A DNA stretch of 45,283 nt from Gammaproteobacteria bacterium (lineage in GTDB: Bacteria; Pseudomonadota; Gammaproteobacteria; Diplorickettsiales; Diplorickettsiaceae): NCBI GenBank assembly GCA_013289115.1, contig JABDAQ010000005.1:1-45283 (forward strand), read 5' to 3'. Numbering within the stretch: position 1 is the stretch's first letter; every line of letters begins with the position of its first letter. Positions 37,201-44,055 of the stretch are shown piece after piece. The position numbers and the translations under genes were made by a program. The notes below the pieces were generated by a model, which was not told where the DNA came from, did not search any database, and saw only the letters and a list, made by a program, of their open reading frames with translations.

Positions 37201-37433
37201 TTATTAATTTGCCAAGCGGCAGCAATCAAAATAGCGATGGATTTTTAATTCGTCGTATGGCGATTGATCATCATATTCCGCTGTTAACAAATCTACAAAC
37301 TACTTTAATTCTGCTGCATTGTTTAACCTATTTATCCATCGAAAAATTAACGGTTACATCCTGGCAAGAATTTATGGCTAGAAAATTAAATGGAATTCAA
37401 ACTAAAATTATTACCTCTATTGCTCGAAGTTAA
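34227..37433 (+). CDS. carB: Carbamoyl-phosphate synthase large subunit, CAD/Bacteroidetes subtype
   Basis: 1068 residues, full length, with two ATP-grasp halves. The start is ATG 34227, overlapping the carA TAA by one base. The first half begins ILILGSGGLRIGQAGEFDYS, where E. coli-type CarB has GAGPIVIGQACEFDYSG. It continues ENMDPMGIHTGESIVIAPAQ, ECNIQF and IIELNARLSRSSALASKATG. The second half begins LILGSGPYTIGASVEFDWCA and has RPSYILSGAAMNVAHDE and VIECNLRASRSLPFVSK. These variants (SVEFDWCAV, LSGAAMNV, ECNLR-SRS-PFVSK) are those of animal CAD and Bacteroidetes. The final region is the MGS-like allosteric domain. The gene ends at a 15-bp tandem duplication containing its stop and overlaps the opposing TPR frame by 48 nt. 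Confidence 0.96.
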   Translation: MPIKKILILGSGGLRIGQAGEFDYSGSQAIKALKQDEIETVLVNPNIATVQTDLADTVYLQPLQLKTLQKIIEKEKPCGILLGFGGQTALNLGMQLEEHGILTEHKIQVLGTSITSIRHTEDREQFKAALHRMNLKTPVSIAVSTIESAEKAADQIGYPLMLRTGFSLGGLGAGRIDTREQLKVRAQECFSLTKQILIEEYLYGWKEFEYEIIRDCAGDAVVICTMENMDPMGIHTGESIVIAPAQTLTDAEHHSLRHIALEVAQYFHIVGECNIQFAINPRNGAYRIIELNARLSRSSALASKATGYPLAFIAAKLALGHRLHALKNEVTQKTCAFFEPALDYLVVKIPRWDTQKLKSADRFIGSEMKSVGEVMAIGRSFPEALQKAVGMLNIGASCLSDYPIQIPDPEHEIRCATDRRLFALYQFLQKGGTVARAQNLSQIDPWFLIQLQTILDCEQRLQTQVTLDSIHLRQAKQFGFSDTVIADWLHTDAEEIRKQRLKHGIVPYVKQIDTLAAEYAATTNYLYLTYHAIQHDVIPTGAVLILGSGPYTIGASVEFDWCAVTTANTLKQLGEACILINSNPETVSTDYDQSDRLYFEQLSLERVRDIADFEQTKGLIVSVGGQIANNLALPLAQRGYPLLGTKAFAIDQAENRQKFSNLLLQLGIEQPLWQSVRSLAQAKEFCRQIGYPVLVRPSYILSGAAMNVAHDECELETYLAIAAKISLQNAIVISKFIADAKELEIDGVAQEGRIVIQAISEHIENAGIHSGDATIVLPPQKLYLETIRRTKAIAQKIAEALVITGPFNIQFIAKNNAIAVIECNLRASRSLPFVSKVTGYNFMAIATRILLNRYQAETYETLELDYVGVKAAQFSYGRLKGANPVAHVEMASTGEVACLADEFEEAFFKAWLATDQRIEGKKILLSINDIHKQKLLSSIRLLDENAWVLYATEGTHTFLSQHGIASYFVHKASEINEPNIKTLIADSQIDLIINLPSGSNQNSDGFLIRRMAIDHHIPLLTNLQTTLILLHCLTYLSIEKLTVTSWQEFMARKLNGIQTKIITSIARS

Positions 37434-38612
37434 ATTGCTCGAAGTTAAATTTTCTTGTCTTTCAAAAAAAATCGATGATGCATCTGCGGCCGTTTCTAGC
37501 AATGACTTTTCCCATTCTTGAAGACGTCCTTCCACCTGAGATTTTCGCTCCGGACTTGGATCAAGTTTCACAACTTGCTCTAAAAGATAAATAGCGATTG
37601 CTTGATCACCATTCTTGTAATGAGCATTCCCTAAACTCCACGCAAGACTTACTTGATTCGCTCTAGAGATACCAATATCAGGATTAAATGTGTTGTTTCG
37701 TGTTAAATATTTTTCGGTCACACGCTCTTGAATCAACAAAAATGATCCAAGCACAATCGCCAATGCATAGTCTTGTGACCGATAAGCCTGTATAGCATGC
37801 CGATTTAAAATGGAAATAGTCCCACTTTTGGTTCGATCGACAGACGAAAAGATACAGGAAGCAATGCCCTTTGCACACGATACAAGATGATAAGTATCTC
37901 GCTCAGCAAACTTTTTTTCAGCCTTATCATCTTCTGAAGAATCGCTAAAGACGGCAGTATAATCCTGCATTTTTGGCATTTCATGAAAAAAAATAGAGAA
38001 GACGTAACAACATAAACTAGCAAAAACACCCAAAGATATCTTGTTAAGAGCCACAAACTGATTAGACTTTTGGCGATGGCTAGCCAATACTTTCAATGCT
38101 TGCAATGAGCCTAGTGCAAGCTTTTTACCTTTTAACACTTTATCGAAATCGCTCAAGTTATCACAGGGCTTGAATAACGCTAATAGCTTGCTTATTAAAA
38201 TTACCCGTTCATTTTGAAAAGGCTGTAAAATTTCTTCATCATATGTATAAATTCGACATAAAAAACAGCTTACCACTGTGGCATAATTTTCTGCCTTGTA
38301 ATTACAATAACTCGCTAATAAATTCCAAGTAAAATATACAAATTGCTTGATAGCGGCTTTATCATTCCACTCCGAACTTAAAAATAATGAAGATTGAAGC
38401 AGGCTGAGATGCAGATGTGCCGATAAAAACGCCCATAGAACAACCGATGATTCATAATCACTCTCATCGTAGGCTTTTATCGCTAAAGAATTTAGATCTT
38501 TTATTGTATTGTCTTCATGAAACTGCTCAAAATGTGCTGGCAAGCCAAAAGAAAGTTTATATTTCCCCTCATTCATAAGAATCGAAATTACACCTGGCTC
38601 CAAATCATACAA
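37386..38612 (-). pseudogene. TPR-repeat C-terminal part of a probable split SET-TPR gene
   Basis: 408-codon frame with no convincing start: the frame begins at TTG in ALYDLEPGV and is open 31 further codons upstream to a TAG at 38706-38708, with protein-like sequence there (NYANYYVDSILHK, SIPSLKDWG). The first ATG is at 38576 and lacks a Shine-Dalgarno. AWSLGNAHYKNGDQAIAIYL followed by LLEQVVKLDPSPE is a good TPR; earlier helices (AIKAYDESDYESSVVLWAFL) look TPR-like. It ends DASSIFFERQE plus a polar tail, like the three giant proteins, but the tail is encoded antisense to the carB end. The SET gene directly upstream, in another frame, is the likely 5' half. It could still be translated from its own start. 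Confidence 0.6.
37419..37448. repeat. 15-bp tandem duplication at the carB stop
   Basis: ATTGCTCGAAGTTAA occurs twice in a row; the first copy ends with the carB stop codon. On the opposite strand it encodes the LTSSNLTSSN repeat in the tail of the TPR protein. Confidence 0.92.
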
Positions 38613-38626
38613 AGCACCCCAATCTT

Positions 38627-40000
38627 TCAGGCTTGGAATGCTTTTATGTAAAATAGAATCAACATAATAATTCGCATAATTAGATATTTTAGAATCAGAG
38701 AGTCGCTATGCTCATGAAACATTTTGGCCATCGTGGCCCCAAAATAAATTCGCATAACGCGACTAGTAATGGACCCGGATCGTCCTGCGCTCACAGTGCC
38801 GGAGACCCCTACGGCAGTCACCCTAACCGGGTGGCCTTCGGGGCCGTCGTCATTGCTCTCACAGTGACTTGACGGCATGACGCGTTTCCTGCTTCGCCCG
38901 TCAACGCACGCCTTCCGGGGCTTCTCGACTACGCCTTCGTCTCTCCATGTCTCGTCGAATGAAGGGTAGCCTAAATTTTCTTCCTCGCGTTGTACATCTG
39001 ACATTTGTTCGGCAAGCCACTTTTTTACATCGTCATAAAGTTCATTCTCTGCATGCTCTGTAAAATGCAGAAACATGTTAGAAAAATTCTGAAAAATACT
39101 ACGGGGTATCGGAGCATCCCCTTTATAAGGAGAAATACCAGAGTTCTTTAGCGCTTCAAGACTATATCTTATAATCACAGGCGACTTGCTATCAGCAATG
39201 ATATCGCCTGTTTTTAGACTGAAAAGATAAGGTTTGGCATGAAATAACCTTTCGTGATGCCTCCAGTAATCTACATAATCGTAATTAATAAGAATTTGAT
39301 CGCCCGGTTGAATTTCAGATGTCGTTTCATAATACGTGAAATAGCAGTGTTCAAAATATATGCCATCGATTTTCACATTAGCAAAAGCGATGTCTTGCAC
39401 GTCAGTTGCATCGTCCGTCCAACTTGACAATGACGATGCATCAATACTCCAGTTAGCAAATTTAGCACACGCCGCATAGTTCATAGCATCCACTCTCAAA
39501 CTCATATTCTGATGAAGATTAAATCCAAATGAACTAGCAATATAATCATTTATAAAATTATTTAAGTCGCTCATCTTTTTTCCATCACGCAAAACACCAT
39601 AATAGGGAATAAATTTTCCTTTAGGTATGACTCTAGAAGCATATAAGCCAAATCCAACGCTGTTGCCAACGATCGCAACATCATCTGAGGAAACTAATCG
39701 ACCGCTCATTTTTTCTAGCAATGTTTGAACAACGGGTTCGAAGTACATTTGATTGATCGGTACGTCTTCAATGAAATAAGCGGGGGTGAATTCAAATTGT
39801 CCTGAAATTATTTTATTAAATTCAGACAGCGGTATTTTTTCAAAAACTAATTCACGTTTCCCATTGACATTTTTGTATTCAATGTGATGACTAAAATTTA
39901 TGGTCTTTGGCATACGTTCAATGCGTATGGGTAAATATTTCTTTAAATTAACTGGTTCAATATTTTTTATTATTATTTTTTCTAGAAGAACGTTTTTCAT
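38627..40000 (-). CDS. SET-domain lysine methyltransferase-like protein, C-terminus replaced by GC-rich insert
   Basis: About 457 residues from the ATG at 40000 (MKNVLLEK; a GTG at 40012 is possible). SET motifs in order: GLYASRVIPKGKFIPYYGV (residues about 113-131), NYAACAKFANWS (about 173-185, the R-F-x-N-H-S equivalent), and PGDQILINYDYVDYW (about 232-246). These bind S-adenosylmethionine and substrate lysine; bacterial SET proteins in intracellular pathogens can modify host histones, an inference here. From about residue 345 the protein reads through a GC-rich segment rich in Arg, Ser and Gly (VEKPRKACVDGRSRKRVMPS) and ends in an unrelated hydrophobic stretch, so the original C-terminus, perhaps the TPR region at 37386-38612, has been cut off. 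Confidence 0.7.
   Translation of the reverse strand: MKNVLLEKIIIKNIEPVNLKKYLPIRIERMPKTINFSHHIEYKNVNGKRELVFEKIPLSEFNKIISGQFEFTPAYFIEDVPINQMYFEPVVQTLLEKMSGRLVSSDDVAIVGNSVGFGLYASRVIPKGKFIPYYGVLRDGKKMSDLNNFINDYIASSFGFNLHQNMSLRVDAMNYAACAKFANWSIDASSLSSWTDDATDVQDIAFANVKIDGIYFEHCYFTYYETTSEIQPGDQILINYDYVDYWRHHERLFHAKPYLFSLKTGDIIADSKSPVIIRYSLEALKNSGISPYKGDAPIPRSIFQNFSNMFLHFTEHAENELYDDVKKWLAEQMSDVQREEENLGYPSFDETWRDEGVVEKPRKACVDGRSRKRVMPSSHCESNDDGPEGHPVRVTAVGVSGTVSAGRSGSITSRVMRIYFGATMAKMFHEHSDSLILKYLIMRIIMLILFYIKAFQA
38745..38960. mobile_element. GC-rich inserted segment inside the SET-TPR locus
   Basis: Bases 38761-38940 contain 113 G or C out of 180 (63%, hand count), while flanking genes are strongly AT-rich. 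Self-complementary pieces are visible: GGCCTTCGGGGCC, and GGCCATCGTGGCC just outside (38727-38739). CTCACAGTG recurs 77 nt apart (38790, 38859 region). AATTCGCATAA is present twice, about 80 nt apart (near 38669 and 38748), possibly bounding the insert or a flank. No transposase and no group II intron domain V is recognisable. Boundaries are approximate. It looks like a small non-autonomous palindromic or structured-RNA element. Confidence 0.5.
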
Positions 40001-40055
40001 ATTTTCCCACACAAAAGTAATTAGCTAGAAAACTAAAAGTTACACGAGCGCTCGC

Positions 40056-41309
40056 TTAAGTCAATCGGCGTATTGTCAACGCAGCACGCTGCTCAATGAG
40101 ATTAACGATCTTTCCAATTTGCGGATTAAGAAACCATGCACGGGCGGATTCAGAGTAAAGTTTGCGAGCAATCATGGGCAATTGTTTAGCAAACTTCAGG
40201 ATGCGCTTACGCGTCTGTGTTATAGATAAACCGGCTGCTTGCGAAAACTGATCCCAATGCCGTGCCTGTACTTCGCTAAACTTGTATTTGCTGCCGATTT
40301 TCATTGCCATTTTTTGAGTTAAGTTCGGGTAAACTGCCGTCGATAGTACGTCATACAACGGTGCTAAAGTCGTCTCATTCGCTCTATAAAGAAGAGAGAA
40401 ATTTTTAGCATGCGCATCATGATTGCCAATCATAGCATTGAATAGTACGTAATCGAAAAGACGCAGCACCTGCTGTGTACTCGATTGAGTTACGCGACGC
40501 ACTAAGTCAAAACATTGTTTTAGATCCGGACCTCCTTCGTTTTGGTATTTCAGCTCAGGCGCAATACTCAACGCTTGACAGAAATCTTCCTGATGAAGTC
40601 GTTGCAAACAACCTTTCTCATCTACGATGCGATCATAGCGTTCAACTAACAAGAAAGTATGATTCTGAATAGATCGAATGCGTGAACGAGCAGGTTTGAG
40701 TTTCATTGCTGCAGCTAAAGTAAGACAGAAACCTTCGTTCATTACACTGTCTTCAATAACACGAATAGACGGCTTTAAGATATGTGAGCTTGGAGTTCCA
40801 TACAAAGGTAATCCAATACGATTTTTTTCGACAAACACAGGCAATTTGCTTTGCGCTCCGGCAAGCGACAAACGCACACCCTCTTTCCCAATCAGCATAG
40901 GATGATAGGGTAATTCATCAAGTAGCGCGCGCATATCTTCGTCAGTTAGCCATTCAATATTGCTTATTGTCTCTGACTTCGGTGGAACTTGTCCTGAGTT
41001 TAGAAAAGTCACTGCGCCTGCACAGTCGCCGCCCATTCGATCAAGCAGAGCAAAGTCATTCTGTCGTGAAACTTGGAATTGCTGCGCGATTAAGCGACGC
41101 ACATCACCTTCGGGTAACAGACCTGCAAAGAAGGGTTTGCTTGCATAATCGTCAAACGATTCTAGTTGCAAAGGCAATGAACAAGACAGTGCGATAGAAT
41201 CAGATCGGGTTAACCATTCAGGAAGATATGAAAAACTCAGTCGTCCTTCGACCCAGGTTAAGGTTCCAACATGATCAGAAAAAAGCCAAACCTCGAGTGC
41301 ATGCTGCAT
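40056..41309 (-). CDS. hipA: HipA-family serine/threonine kinase toxin
   Basis: 417 residues. The N-terminal HipA domain (VWLFSDHVGTLTWVEGRLSF; FFAGLLPEGDVRRLIAQQF) precedes the kinase fold: SLAGAQSKLPVF (ATP loop), SHILKPS (Lys), LLVERYDR, the catalytic segment FNAMIGNHDAHAKNFSLLY (Asp/Asn) and APLYDVLSTAVYP (metal-binding Asp). Catalytic residues look intact. HipA of E. coli phosphorylates glutamyl-tRNA synthetase and causes persistence. hipB normally precedes hipA, but the 181 nt before this start hold no HTH-sized frame, so either the antitoxin is elsewhere, it was lost, or the protein is no longer toxic. It is divergent from the ATP-grasp/pyrBIC genes. Confidence 0.87.
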   Translation of the reverse strand: MQHALEVWLFSDHVGTLTWVEGRLSFSYLPEWLTRSDSIALSCSLPLQLESFDDYASKPFFAGLLPEGDVRRLIAQQFQVSRQNDFALLDRMGGDCAGAVTFLNSGQVPPKSETISNIEWLTDEDMRALLDELPYHPMLIGKEGVRLSLAGAQSKLPVFVEKNRIGLPLYGTPSSHILKPSIRVIEDSVMNEGFCLTLAAAMKLKPARSRIRSIQNHTFLLVERYDRIVDEKGCLQRLHQEDFCQALSIAPELKYQNEGGPDLKQCFDLVRRVTQSSTQQVLRLFDYVLFNAMIGNHDAHAKNFSLLYRANETTLAPLYDVLSTAVYPNLTQKMAMKIGSKYKFSEVQARHWDQFSQAAGLSITQTRKRILKFAKQLPMIARKLYSESARAWFLNPQIGKIVNLIEQRAALTIRRLT

Positions 41310-41350
41310 CGCTGTAACCTTTAAGTTTCCGATAAATCAAGATTATATTG

Positions 41351-41379
41351 TTGACAGAATGAACTGCTTTTTTCAAAAT
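41351..41379 (+). promoter_or_regulatory. Candidate sigma-70 promoter for ATP-grasp-pyrB-pyrI-pyrC
   Basis: Perfect -35 TTGACA (41351-41356), 17-nt spacer and CAAAAT (41374-41379, 4 of 6 matches). It would start transcription about 100 nt before the ATP-grasp gene, in the only gap upstream of that operon. Confidence 0.45.
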
Positions 41380-41387
41380 AGAAAACT

Positions 41388-41477
41388 ATGATAGATAATC
41401 AACAACAACACTTAAGCTTAGCGCTTTCACCGTCAGGATGTCTTTATACTGATTCAGAAACAAAAGTAATAAATTAA
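41388..41477 (+). CDS. Possible 29-codon leader ORF
   Basis: ATG to TAA open frame (MIDNQQQHLSLALSPSGCLY then nine more residues) lying between the candidate promoter and the ATP-grasp gene, ending 13 nt before it. pyrBI of enterics is controlled by a translated leader and attenuator, so the position is suggestive, but I see no U-rich attenuator hairpin and no Shine-Dalgarno. It may be chance. Confidence 0.2.
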   Translation: MIDNQQQHLSLALSPSGCLYTDSETKVIN

Positions 41478-41490
41478 ACAGTGAAGCTCC

Positions 41491-42660
41491 ATGTCTTATT
41501 ACATTATTACATCATCCGCATTTGAAAAAAATCCCAGCTTCAGTTTGATTCAAGATTTACCGAAGAATAAAAATCTCTCTATCTTGAATGAACAAGCATT
41601 TATAAGAGGTTCATATCAATTAAACTCAGACGATAAATTCTTTTTACCCTCCGATACCAGCTACCCAATCATTCACACGCATTTAGATACGCAACGTGCC
41701 TCCTTCATCGCAACGCTGCGCGACAAACACGCTTTCAGACAGTATTTGAGCCCTATATTTCCAAGTTTTTATTTTGAAACAATTGAATTGGCACAATTGG
41801 CAGAACATTCTTTTAATTTTAACCGTTGCTCTCACTATATGATAAAACCTGTATCAGGTTTTATGGGTGTTGGAGCACGCATCGTGCATGCAAATACGAA
41901 TTTAATGCAACTCAAAACCGATATCGCCTCTGAATTAAAAAAATTCTCAGTACTTTACCCAAATATTTTTTCTAACACCTTATTGATCGAACACTATATC
42001 GGCGGTACGACAGAATATGCGGTAGACATGTTTTATGATCAACAAGGGATACCGATCATTACAAATTTATACTGCCATAAAGTACCAAAACGTAAAGAAT
42101 ATTTGCAAATGCTGTACTATACGCATCGATCCCTATTTGATTTACTCTATCAACCGGTTTGCGATTTTTTCAGACAACTTAATCAAACATCGGCGATTCG
42201 ATCCTTTCCAATACATGCCGAATTCAAATTAGATCCAAACACGCAACAACTGATTCCCATTGAATTTAATGCAGGCCGTTTTGGTGGTATGGGGTTGGCG
42301 ATTTTAACACGCTATGCTTTTGGATTTAATCCAATTCAACGTTATTTTTCAGATACAGTGATTCCCTGGTCTACACTTTGGCGAAAAAATCCAAACGATT
42401 ACTTTTGTTGGCTATTAGCGTATAATGCCGCTGATCGTGATCCTAAAACGCACCGCCCCAGTCATGATCGTTTTAAACAATTATTACCTAAAAACGCTAA
42501 AATATTAGCCTATGAGGCTTTAGATTATTTGCAGCAGCCTGGTTTCGCTTTGGTTTATTTACAGATCAAAGAAAAATCTGAGATTGAACAATTATTAATG
42601 TTAGAATTTAATGATTTTTTTGTACCGATAACATCGCGTTCACCCATTCCTACGCCTTAA
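41491..42660 (+). CDS. ATP-grasp domain protein, specificity unknown
   Basis: 389 residues. The ATP-grasp fold is supported by YMIKPVSGFMGVGARIV (nucleotide-binding Lys and Gly-rich loop, about residues 116-132), LLIEHYIGGTTEYAVDMFYD (adenine/Mg region) and AEFKLDPNTQQLIPIEFNAG (the E-x-N metal motif, PIEFNAGRFGG). Members ligate a carboxylate to an amine or other nucleophile through an acyl phosphate; the substrate cannot be read here. It starts the plus-strand run ATP-grasp - pyrB - pyrI - pyrC and is only 17 nt before pyrB, so it is probably co-transcribed with the pyrimidine genes. The Shine-Dalgarno is weak. Confidence 0.78.
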   Translation: MSYYIITSSAFEKNPSFSLIQDLPKNKNLSILNEQAFIRGSYQLNSDDKFFLPSDTSYPIIHTHLDTQRASFIATLRDKHAFRQYLSPIFPSFYFETIELAQLAEHSFNFNRCSHYMIKPVSGFMGVGARIVHANTNLMQLKTDIASELKKFSVLYPNIFSNTLLIEHYIGGTTEYAVDMFYDQQGIPIITNLYCHKVPKRKEYLQMLYYTHRSLFDLLYQPVCDFFRQLNQTSAIRSFPIHAEFKLDPNTQQLIPIEFNAGRFGGMGLAILTRYAFGFNPIQRYFSDTVIPWSTLWRKNPNDYFCWLLAYNAADRDPKTHRPSHDRFKQLLPKNAKILAYEALDYLQQPGFALVYLQIKEKSEIEQLLMLEFNDFFVPITSRSPIPTP

Positions 42661-42677
42661 AAAAGAGGCTGTTCTTC

Positions 42678-43583
42678 ATGACAGAATCGTTATCACATAT
42701 CATTTCTATTTCTGATCTGAACTTACAACAGATTCAAACCATATTACATACCGCCAAACAATTTAAACAACAAGCGCCAGGATCCTTGTTAAGCAATAAA
42801 ATAATTGCCAATTGTTTTTTTGAACCCTCCACACGCACGCGTTTATCTTTTGCTGCAGCTGCTGCACGTTTAGGTGCTTCAGTCATCGGTTTTACAAGTG
42901 GCGCAGACAGCTCGATACAAAAAGGCGAATCACTACAAGATAGTATTAAAGTCATTTCGCATTACGCCGATCTGATCGTATTACGTCATGAACAAGAAGG
43001 CGCAGCACGTTTAGCGCAAGAAGTTTCAGCTAAACCCATCATTAATGCGGGCGATGGTGCAAATCAACATCCTACACAAGCCCTGATTGATCTATTCAGC
43101 ATGGCAGAAACACAAACTAGGCTCGATGGTTTAGCGATAGGCTTCGTCGGCGATCTAAAATACGGACGCACTATTCATTCCCTTGTACAACTATGTGCTT
43201 TATTTACGATGCGCTTGTTCTTCGTCTCACCACCGGCCTTACTTTTGCCCGATTATTTATGTGATTATCTTAAATACAATAAAATTCGTTTTTCTTTTCA
43301 TGAACGTATCAGTGACATTCTAGAAAAAGTTGACATTCTGTATATGACGCGTTTACAAAAAGAACGCTTTGCAGCGGATGAATACCCATTACTTAAATAT
43401 AAGTTTATTTTAACCGCTGATTTATTAGCCTCAGTCAAGCCACAACTCAAAGTGCTGCATCCATTGCCTAGAGTTGACGAGATCGATCGAACCGTTGATA
43501 GTACGCAACATGCTTATTACTTTGAACAAGCAGCCAATGGTTTATATATACGTCAAGCACTTCTAGCTTTACTGTTACAGTGA
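42678..43583 (+). CDS. pyrB: Aspartate carbamoyltransferase catalytic subunit
   Basis: 301 residues, full length. Forms carbamoyl-aspartate from carbamoyl phosphate and aspartate. Carbamoyl-phosphate site FFEPSTRTRLSF, then the SS-x-QKGESLQDS loop (Lys from the neighbouring subunit), ADLIVLRHEQEGAAR (His), NAGDGANQHPTQALIDLFS, FVGDLKYGRTIHSL, and the aspartate site MTRLQKERF plus LKVLHPLPRVDEI. AAGAG lies about 10 nt before the ATG. pyrI follows, so the enzyme is probably the allosteric class B holoenzyme. Confidence 0.96.
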   Translation: MTESLSHIISISDLNLQQIQTILHTAKQFKQQAPGSLLSNKIIANCFFEPSTRTRLSFAAAAARLGASVIGFTSGADSSIQKGESLQDSIKVISHYADLIVLRHEQEGAARLAQEVSAKPIINAGDGANQHPTQALIDLFSMAETQTRLDGLAIGFVGDLKYGRTIHSLVQLCALFTMRLFFVSPPALLLPDYLCDYLKYNKIRFSFHERISDILEKVDILYMTRLQKERFAADEYPLLKYKFILTADLLASVKPQLKVLHPLPRVDEIDRTVDSTQHAYYFEQAANGLYIRQALLALLLQ

Positions 43584-43596
43584 TACGGTGTCATTC

Positions 43597-44055
43597 ATGC
43601 AAAAAACACGCTCTGTCTCCGCCATCATCGCAGGCACTGTGATCGATCATATTCCAGCAGGCACAGCGCTCACTATCATGCATTTATTACGCATTCTAAC
43701 GCATCAATATTCAATCACGCTTGGATTAAATTTAAACAGTCATCGCCTGTCACTCAAAGATCTAATTAAGATAGAAGGTCGTATACTCAATGCTTCAGAA
43801 CGTGATCAAGTTGCCTTATTTGCGCCTAAAGCAACCGTTAATGTAATCAATAACGGAGTCGTAGCTCAAAAAATAAAATTGAAATTGCCACAACAAATTC
43901 ACGCTGTATTTCCCTGTCCTAACCCACACTGTTGCACAGGTTTTGAAATGAAATACAGCCATTTTTTTATATCGGAATTTCATAAAAAAATTCTGTTAAC
44001 CTGTCATTATTGCGAACAGCGCTTTGAACGAGAACAATTAAAAACGAGTATATGA
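43597..44055 (+). CDS. pyrI: Aspartate carbamoyltransferase regulatory subunit
   Basis: 152 residues from the ATG at 43597; a GTG at 43588 is also in frame. Binds nucleotides and confers CTP inhibition/ATP activation on PyrB. IIAGTVIDHIPAGTALTIMH is the allosteric-domain signature, and the zinc site that contacts PyrB is complete: CPNPHCC then CHYC (four Cys). It starts 13 nt after pyrB and overlaps pyrC by 4 nt. Confidence 0.95.
   Translation: MQKTRSVSAIIAGTVIDHIPAGTALTIMHLLRILTHQYSITLGLNLNSHRLSLKDLIKIEGRILNASERDQVALFAPKATVNVINNGVVAQKIKLKLPQQIHAVFPCPNPHCCTGFEMKYSHFFISEFHKKILLTCHYCEQRFEREQLKTSI

Noticed and set aside
38745-38960. Group II intron identity for the GC-rich insert
   Set aside because: Only a GTGCG start-like string is seen; no domain V hairpin, no AY end and no reverse transcriptase.
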